DNA of 10,658 bases. Origin: Rubrimonas sp036788415 (GTDB lineage: Bacteria; Pseudomonadota; Alphaproteobacteria; Rhodobacterales; Rhodobacteraceae). The stretch lies in NCBI RefSeq assembly GCF_036788415.1, contig NZ_DAIQNN010000086.1, positions 1 to 10,658 on the forward strand, written 5' to 3'. The translations under genes were made by a program, and so were the position numbers. Below the pieces are notes generated by a model. The model was given only the letters and a program-made list of their open reading frames with translations. It was not told the DNA's origin and searched no databases. Positions 6,671 to 10,658 of the stretch are shown piece by piece; within the stretch, counting starts at the first letter, position 1; each line of letters begins with the position of its first letter.

Positions 6671-7582
6671 ATGCCCATCAAGATTCCCGAAAACCTCCCC
6701 GCCATCGACGTGCTGCGCAGCGAGGGCGTCATGGTGATGTCGGAAAGCTCGGCGCAGCGGCAGGACATCCGCCCGCTGCAGATCGCGCTGCTGAACCTGA
6801 TGCCCAACAAGGAGCGCACCGAGACCCAGTTCGCCCGGCTGATCGGCGCGACGCCGCTGCAGATCGACCTGACGCTCATCCGCATGACCGACCACACCCC
6901 GCGCAACACATCGATGGCGCATCTCGAGGCGTTCTACACGACCTTCGCCGAAGCGCGGGCGCGCAAGTTCGACGGGCTGATCGTCACCGGCGCGCCGGTG
7001 GAGCTGCTGCCGTTCGAGGAGGTGTCCTACTGGGACGAGCTGCGCGCCGTCTTCGACTGGACGCAGTCCCATGTGCACGGGACCTTCGCGATCTGCTGGG
7101 GCGCGCAGGCGATGCTGCGCCATTTCCACGGCACGCCGAAACACGCGCTGGCGACGAAGGCCTTCGGGTGTTTCCGCCACCGCAACCTCGCCCCCGGCTC
7201 GCCCTATCTGCGCGGCGTCTCCGACGACATCGTGGTGCCGGTGAGCCGCTGGACCGAGATCCGCCAGTCGGACCTTCCGTCGGAGGTGAAGCTGCTGCTG
7301 ACCTCGCCCGAGACCGGGCCGGCGCTGGTCGAGGACGCCGCCCATCGCGCGCTCTACATGTTCAACCACATCGAATACGACACGACCTCGCTCGCCGAGG
7401 AGTATCGCCGCGACGTCGAGCGCGGCGAGGCGATCGCCCTGCCCGCCAACTACTTCCCGGGCGACGACCCCGCGCGCGCGCCGGAGAACCGCTGGCGCAG
7501 CCATGCGCATCTGCTGTTCGGCAACTGGATCAACGAGCTGTATCAGAGCACGCCGTTCGACATCGCGCGCATCGGCGCGTGA
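6671..7582 (+). CDS. metA: Homoserine O-acyltransferase MetA, predicted acetyl-CoA type
   Basis: Cytoplasmic enzyme of the first committed step of methionine synthesis, moving an acyl group from acyl-CoA to the hydroxyl of L-homoserine. The 303 residues match the normal MetA length. The nucleophile is Cys142 in FAICWGAQA, and the His-Glu partners are His233 and Glu235 in FNHIEYD. Other family signatures include LNLMPNKERTETQ (41-53), RMTDHTPRNTS (71-81) and NWINELYQSTPF near the end. Residue 111 is Glu (TGAPVELLPFEE), where the E. coli enzyme has Gly. Published work on this family links Glu111 to acetyl-CoA and Gly111 to succinyl-CoA, so this is predicted to be a homoserine O-acetyltransferase (often called metAA) despite its name. 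It lies 24 bp after the P-loop gene. The ribosome-binding site is weak, which fits translation coupled to the upstream gene. No SAM riboswitch is visible nearby. Confidence 0.97.
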   Translation: MPIKIPENLPAIDVLRSEGVMVMSESSAQRQDIRPLQIALLNLMPNKERTETQFARLIGATPLQIDLTLIRMTDHTPRNTSMAHLEAFYTTFAEARARKFDGLIVTGAPVELLPFEEVSYWDELRAVFDWTQSHVHGTFAICWGAQAMLRHFHGTPKHALATKAFGCFRHRNLAPGSPYLRGVSDDIVVPVSRWTEIRQSDLPSEVKLLLTSPETGPALVEDAAHRALYMFNHIEYDTTSLAEEYRRDVERGEAIALPANYFPGDDPARAPENRWRSHAHLLFGNWINELYQSTPFDIARIGA

Positions 7583-7592
7583 GCCGCGCGCC
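7574..7592. terminator. Short inverted repeat between the convergent metA and channel genes
   Basis: GGCGCG at 7574-7579 pairs with CGCGCC at 7587-7592 around a 7-base loop that contains the metA stop codon. The convergent stops are only 12 bp apart, so any terminator must overlap coding sequence. The stem is short and has no T-run on either side, so this is a weak call. Confidence 0.3.
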
Positions 7593-7594
7593 CC

Positions 7595-8281
7595 TCACCG
7601 CGGGGGGCGGGCCTCGTAGGCGACGCCGAGCAGCCGCCCGATCAGGATGGCGATGTAGAGCGTGCCGGTCACCGCCTCGAACCCGGCGAGCAGCCGCGTC
7701 GCGGGCGTCGCCGGGACGATGTCGCCGAAGCCGGTCGTGGTGATCGTCACCAGGCTGAAATAGAACAGCTGCGCATCCACCGAGCCCGCGTCCTCGATCA
7801 GCTTGAACGATCCCGGCGCGAGCGTCTCGACGGCGATGAACATCAGCGCCCACACCACCGCCAGCAGCAGGAACCCGAAGGCGGCGCCGGCGAGGGCGTC
7901 GGCCCCGCGCGCCTCGCGGGTGAACAGCGCGATCAGCGTCAGCCGCAGCACGCCCATCGCCAGCAGCACGGCGACGATCAGATTGACCGCCTCCATCGCG
8001 CGCGAGTCGTCGAGCGGGCCGGCGGCCTCGATGGAGAAGCGGATGAAGGTCAGCGCGACGAGCGCCACGAGCGCGCTCCAGCTCGCCCCCGTCGCGCGGG
8101 CGGCGCCGAGGATCGACAACGCGAAGGCGCCCTCGACGAAGACGAGCCCCGCCCCCTGCTGCGGGGTCAGCGCCTGCGCGAAGACGGCGACGACGAGCAG
8201 CCCCAGCAGCAGCGAGTACCGCCAGCGCTGCAGGAAGATCCGCAGCGCCGCGCGGTTTCGGGCGAAGTCGTGCTCGGCCAT
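7595..8281 (-). CDS. Potassium-channel-like membrane protein (Ion_trans_2 type, six helices, no S4 charges)
   Basis: A 228-residue inner-membrane protein with hydrophobic helices at about 22-38, 43-60, 67-84, 97-120, 131-152 and 197-218. A re-entrant pore loop lies between the last two. The pore holds the selectivity-filter sequence TTTGFGD at 181-187, a variant of the usual TVGYGD/TVGFGD, so K+ conduction by a tetramer is likely. The fourth helix lacks the regularly spaced Arg/Lys of a voltage sensor. There is no RCK/TrkA-N or cyclic-nucleotide domain, because the protein ends about ten residues after the last helix. The ATG at 8281 is chosen because it lies 16 bp after the ndk stop; the frame stays open further upstream, but there it only mirrors ndk out of frame. 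Its ribosome-binding site is weak, which fits co-transcription with ndk. Gating and physiological role are unknown. Confidence 0.88.
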   Translation of the reverse strand: MAEHDFARNRAALRIFLQRWRYSLLLGLLVVAVFAQALTPQQGAGLVFVEGAFALSILGAARATGASWSALVALVALTFIRFSIEAAGPLDDSRAMEAVNLIVAVLLAMGVLRLTLIALFTREARGADALAGAAFGFLLLAVVWALMFIAVETLAPGSFKLIEDAGSVDAQLFYFSLVTITTTGFGDIVPATPATRLLAGFEAVTGTLYIAILIGRLLGVAYEARPPR

Positions 8282-8297
8282 CCCAAGGCGGGCGGCG

Positions 8298-8720
8298 TCA
8301 GCCGACGATCTCGAGCCCGGAGAAGAAGAACGCGATCTCGATGGCCGCGTTCTCGTCGGAATCGGAGCCATGCACCGAGTTTTCGCCGATGGAGAGCGCG
8401 AACTCCTTGCGGATCGTGCCTTCGGCGGCGTCGGCGGGGTTGGTCGCGCCCATGACTTCGCGGTTCTTCGCCACCGCGTCCTCGCCTTCGAGGACCTGAA
8501 CGACGACTGGCTCGGAGGCCATGAACGTGCAGAGTTCGTCATAGAAGGGCCGCGCGGCGTGGACTTCGTAGAACTTGCCGGCCTGCGCCTTGGTCATGTG
8601 GATGCGCTTTTGCGCGACGATCCGCAGGCCCGCCGCCTCCAGTTTGGCGTTGATCGCGCCGGTCAGATTGCGCTTGGTGGCGTCGGGCTTGATGATCGAG
8701 AAGGTGCGGGTGACGGCCAT
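8298..8720 (-). CDS. ndk: Nucleoside diphosphate kinase
   Basis: A cytoplasmic housekeeping enzyme that transfers the gamma-phosphate of ATP to other nucleoside diphosphates through a phosphohistidine. The 140 residues are the standard bacterial length. The start TRTFSIIKPDATKRN, the GAINAKLEAAGLRI stretch, GATNPADAAEGTIR at 91-104 and the active-site NSVHGSDS with His117 are all intact. AGGA in the context GAGGATGCCCC lies just upstream of the ATG at 8720 (minus strand), which supports this start over the out-of-frame ATG 7 bases earlier. It is the first gene of a likely two-gene transcript with the channel gene, and it diverges from the DinB-like gene. Confidence 0.98.
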   Translation of the reverse strand: MAVTRTFSIIKPDATKRNLTGAINAKLEAAGLRIVAQKRIHMTKAQAGKFYEVHAARPFYDELCTFMASEPVVVQVLEGEDAVAKNREVMGATNPADAAEGTIRKEFALSIGENSVHGSDSDENAAIEIAFFFSGLEIVG

Positions 8721-8843
8721 GGGGCATCCTCGGCTTGATATGGCGCGCAGCGGCGCCGGGTTGGTTCGCGGGGGCGATACCATGGCGCAGGACGGCGCGA
8801 AAGCGCGGGAATGCTGCATGCGCGCAAGGAAGGGAGAGGCGCG
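8721..8843. promoter_or_regulatory. Divergent spacer between ndk and the DinB-like gene
   Basis: These 123 bp should contain the promoters of ndk (minus) and the DinB-like gene (plus). A TATCAA on the minus strand (8735-8740 region) is a candidate -10 element for ndk, but no matching -35 lies at normal distance. A small GCGC-GAAA-GCGC hairpin sits at 8795-8806 and a 5-bp GGCGC/GCGCC pair at 8742-8757. Nothing here is strong enough to assign a promoter, and no LexA-box-like palindrome is visible despite the DinB-family name. Confidence 0.3.
8826..8839 (+). promoter_or_regulatory. Ribosome-binding site that fixes the DinB-like gene start at 8844
   Basis: The purine-rich run AAGGAAGGGAGAGG ends 4 bases before the ATG at 8844, with GGAG spaced 7 bases from it. 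An in-frame ATG at 8811 lacks such a site and would add eleven residues (MLHARKEGRGA) unlike the family's N-terminus, so the downstream start is preferred. Confidence 0.7.
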
Positions 8844-9389
8844 ATGCTTCGGCAGATGACGATGATGGCGGCCTACAACTCCTGGGCGAATCGCCGTCTG
8901 CTCGACGCCTGTCAGGCGCTGTCGGACTCCGATCTGCGCGCAGGGCTCGGGGCCTTCTTCGGCTCGCTGCACGGCACGCTCAACCACATGCTGGTCGCCG
9001 ACCGGCTGTGGCTCGCGCGGCTGAGAGGCGACCCGCCCCCCGACCTCGCCCTCGACGCGGTCCTCTACGAGCGCTTCGCCGACCTGCGCGCCGCGCGCGA
9101 GGCGGAGGACCAGAGGCTCGGCGCCCATGTCTCGGCCATGACGCCGGAGGCGCTCGAGGCCCAGATCACCTATCGCACCGTCAGCAAGCCGGCGACGATC
9201 ACCCAACCGGTCTGGGCGGCGCTGGCCCATATGTTCAACCACGCGACCCATCATCGCGGCCAGTGCCACGCCATGCTGACCCGGGTGGCGACGCAGGCCC
9301 CCGCCCTCGACCTGATCTTCTTCCAGCGCGAAACCGGGCTCGGCCTGAAGAGCGTCGGCGACACCGCGGACGCGCCGACGCGGGGCTGA
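8844..9389 (+). CDS. DinB/YfiT-like putative metalloenzyme
   Basis: A 181-residue protein of the DinB fold, a four-helix bundle that usually binds one divalent metal through three His. The expected pattern is present: YNSWANRRLLDAC near 11-23, His48 in GTLNHMLVADRLWLARL (44-60), and His133 with His137 in HMFNHATHHRGQCHAML (129-145). These three are the likely metal ligands. Family members include thiol-dependent S-transferases and hydrolases using bacillithiol, mycothiol or glutathione, and many with no known activity. The link to DNA damage implied by the name is historical and weak. In a proteobacterium glutathione would be the natural thiol, but the substrate is unknown. The gene diverges from ndk and converges with the methyltransferase gene, with 22 bp between the stops. 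Confidence 0.92.
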   Translation: MLRQMTMMAAYNSWANRRLLDACQALSDSDLRAGLGAFFGSLHGTLNHMLVADRLWLARLRGDPPPDLALDAVLYERFADLRAAREAEDQRLGAHVSAMTPEALEAQITYRTVSKPATITQPVWAALAHMFNHATHHRGQCHAMLTRVATQAPALDLIFFQRETGLGLKSVGDTADAPTRG

Positions 9390-9411
9390 TCGGGCCGCGC
9401 GCGCCCCGCGT
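9378..9411. terminator. Inverted repeat between convergent genes, likely two-way terminator
   Basis: ACGCGGGGC at 9378-9386 pairs perfectly with GCCCCGCGT at 9403-9411 around a 16-base loop. The left arm is formed by the last three sense codons of the DinB-like gene and the right arm ends just before the methyltransferase stop codon. The structure reads as a hairpin on both strands, which suits a shared terminator for convergent transcripts, although no T-run accompanies it. Confidence 0.45.
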
Positions 9412-10658
9412 TCAGCCCGGCTTGCGGAACAGCTGCACGCCCCAGGCGAGCCGCCCCGCCTCGGCCGCATAGACCCAATGGCTCAGCCCTTCGGCCATGC
9501 GGTCGAGATAGGCCTCCGAAGCGCCCTGCGCGGTCAGCGCGTCGCGCCGGGCCAGCATCTCCGCGCGGATCCGGGCGTAATGCGCGCCGATCCGCTCGCT
9601 CATGTCGCGTTGCTCGACCAGCTCGAACCCCAGCCGTTCGGCCGTCTCGCGGTAGAAGCGGAAGGAGCCCAGGCTGTCGAGTTGCAGGCGGTCGTAGACC
9701 GGGCGGAGCGCCTCGGGGTCGGCGTCGTCGGCCTGCATCGGGTCGGTGAAGATGAGATGCCCGCCGGGCCGCAGCACCCGCCACGCCTCGGCCAGAACTT
9801 TCGCGCGGTCCGGGGCGTGCAGGAAGGCGTCCTGGCTCCACACCGCGTCCTGGCTCGCGTCGCGCAGGGGGATGTCGTCGAAGGAGGCGTGGATCACGGC
9901 GATCCGGTCGCTCAGCCGCGCCGCGCGGGTGCGGGCCCGATTGGCGTCGTTCTGCGTCTCGGAGATGTTGAGGCAGCAGGCCGCGCAGCCGTAACGCTGC
10001 GCCAGCCGCCGCATCGAACCGCCATAGCCCGCGCCCAGATCGAGCAGCCGCGTGGTCTCGTCGAGGCCCGGCAGCATCTCCGCCATCAGATCGACGGTGG
10101 CGTCGCTCGCCTGCCGAATGTCGCGCCCGTCCTCGTGCAGCCCGACATGCAGGTCCTCGCCGCCCCAGACCGTCGAATAGAACGCGTCGGCGTCGTCGCT
10201 GTCGTAATAGGTCTCGGCCACGTCGCGCGCATCGGCGCGTTCGGTCGCCGTCGGCGCCCAAGGCGCATGCAGGCGCGACTTCTCCGCGACATGGATGAAG
10301 AAGTCCGGCGCATCTTCGGGCGCGGCCTCCTGGAAGTCGCCATATGTCCGCACCCGCTCGAACCCGGCCTCCAGCAGCAGCCGACGCATGTAGGCCCTGC
10401 GAATCGGACACAGATTCAGCGTGTACTCCGCGCCGTCCGCGAAGCTGTATTTGAATCTTGCGAGCGTATCGTCGACGTATTCAGGCTCAGCGACGACCTT
10501 GTCGCCACAATAGTAGTATTTGTGCTTGGTGCTAAAACCGTTGTCGAGGATCATGTCGTAGTTGCGCTGATCGAGGATCAGCACGCCGTCATGCTTGAGG
10601 GCGGCGTAGAATTCCGCCAAAGCGCGCCGGCGATCCTGCTCGGCGTGCAGATGGCTGA
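9412..10658 (-). CDS. Fused glycine/sarcosine and sarcosine/dimethylglycine N-methyltransferase, betaine synthesis (5' end outside window)
   Basis: A cytoplasmic SAM-dependent enzyme that would methylate glycine stepwise to sarcosine, dimethylglycine and glycine betaine, a compatible solute. About 414 residues are visible. The part at about 10279-10658 matches the C-terminal half of glycine/sarcosine N-methyltransferase: SHLH at the edge, LDQRNYDMILD, TKHKYYYCGD, TYGDFQEAAPEDAPDFFIHV. After a linker at about 10216-10278, a complete sarcosine/dimethylglycine N-methyltransferase follows: YYDSDDADAFYSTVWGGEDL, SAM motif I DLGAGYGG at 10018-10041, VWSQDAFLH, RVLRPGGHLIFTDPMQADD, and the end LAWGVQLFRK. 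In many bacteria these are two proteins, but fusions are known, for example in Actinopolyspora halophila. The frame stays open to the right edge with family-like residues, so a TTG at 10620 is not the start. The missing part should hold the first SAM-binding motif. Confidence 0.93.
   Translation of the reverse strand, partial: SHLHAEQDRRRALAEFYAALKHDGVLILDQRNYDMILDNGFSTKHKYYYCGDKVVAEPEYVDDTLARFKYSFADGAEYTLNLCPIRRAYMRRLLLEAGFERVRTYGDFQEAAPEDAPDFFIHVAEKSRLHAPWAPTATERADARDVAETYYDSDDADAFYSTVWGGEDLHVGLHEDGRDIRQASDATVDLMAEMLPGLDETTRLLDLGAGYGGSMRRLAQRYGCAACCLNISETQNDANRARTRAARLSDRIAVIHASFDDIPLRDASQDAVWSQDAFLHAPDRAKVLAEAWRVLRPGGHLIFTDPMQADDADPEALRPVYDRLQLDSLGSFRFYRETAERLGFELVEQRDMSERIGAHYARIRAEMLARRDALTAQGASEAYLDRMAEGLSHWVYAAEAGRLAWGVQLFRKPG

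Noticed and set aside
5621..7510. Open frame of 629 codons on the minus strand opposite the P-loop gene and metA
   Set aside because: The composition is typical of antisense frames in GC-rich DNA (many Arg, Asp, His), with no domain visible. Both genes on the other strand are clear family members.
5881..7743. Open frame of 620 codons on the plus strand spanning the P-loop gene, metA and part of the channel gene
   Set aside because: It is a frame-shifted shadow of real genes with Arg/Ala-rich translation and no recognisable domain.
8282..8542. N-terminal extension of the channel frame up to 8542 on the minus strand
   Set aside because: This part lies inside ndk and its translation is a Ser/Arg-rich out-of-frame reading of that gene. 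The ATG at 8281 gives a normal short N-terminus before the first helix.
8811..8843. Alternative upstream start for the DinB-like gene
   Set aside because: It has no ribosome-binding site, it adds residues unlike the family, and the purine-rich site at 8826-8839 is ideally spaced for 8844.
10618..10620. TTG as the start of the methyltransferase gene
   Set aside because: The frame continues to the window edge with residues (SHLHAEQDRRRA) matching the glycine methyltransferase family, so the gene is cut by the window and does not start here.
1..10658. CRISPR array, tRNA, rRNA, insertion sequence or phage-related gene
   Set aside because: I saw no regularly spaced repeats, no cloverleaf with CCA-end context, no transposase or integrase motif, and no terminal repeats with target duplications.

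Overview
The window is very GC-rich DNA, strongly biased to G or C at third codon positions, and packed with genes on both strands. No stretch over about 200 bases lacks a gene. It looks like chromosomal DNA of an alphaproteobacterium, most likely a marine or salt-adapted member of the Rhodobacterales. Supporting signs are chemoreceptors with extra HAMP-like segments, an acetyl-type MetA, a P-loop protein of a kind I associate with that order, and an enzyme making glycine betaine from glycine. The taxonomic call is inference from gene content only. I see no rRNA, tRNA, CRISPR array, insertion sequence or phage gene.

Layout: 1-1083 is the 3' part of a chemoreceptor gene. A complete paralogue lies directly downstream at 1274-3187, after a spacer with three GC-rich inverted repeats. 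Convergent to these, on the minus strand, are a small basic protein (3214-3417) and a YddG-like EamA/DMT exporter (3478-4401). Divergent from the exporter, on the plus strand, come an MFS transporter (4461-5708), a shikimate-kinase-like P-loop protein of unknown role (5753-6646) and metA (6671-7582). Convergent to metA, on the minus strand, ndk (8298-8720) is followed after 16 bp by a K+-channel-like protein (7595-8281). A DinB/YfiT-like protein (8844-9389, plus) diverges from ndk and converges on a fused glycine/sarcosine/dimethylglycine N-methyltransferase (9412-10658, minus), which runs off the right edge.

How the genes may work together: the two chemoreceptors should feed a CheA/CheW signalling array encoded elsewhere. 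The P-loop protein and metA are probably co-transcribed, so the unknown ATPase may have a link to methionine or homoserine metabolism. Betaine synthesis consumes three SAM per glycine, so a methionine gene and a betaine gene in one neighbourhood make metabolic sense, but nothing shows co-regulation. The betaine enzyme and the K+ channel both fit life at variable salinity.

The best candidate for undescribed biology is the P-loop protein upstream of metA. The remaining findings are smaller: the methyltransferase fusion, diverged tandem receptors, an ndk-channel pair and a possible structural switch at one ribosome-binding site. I found no clear defence island, mobile element or unusual repeat system.
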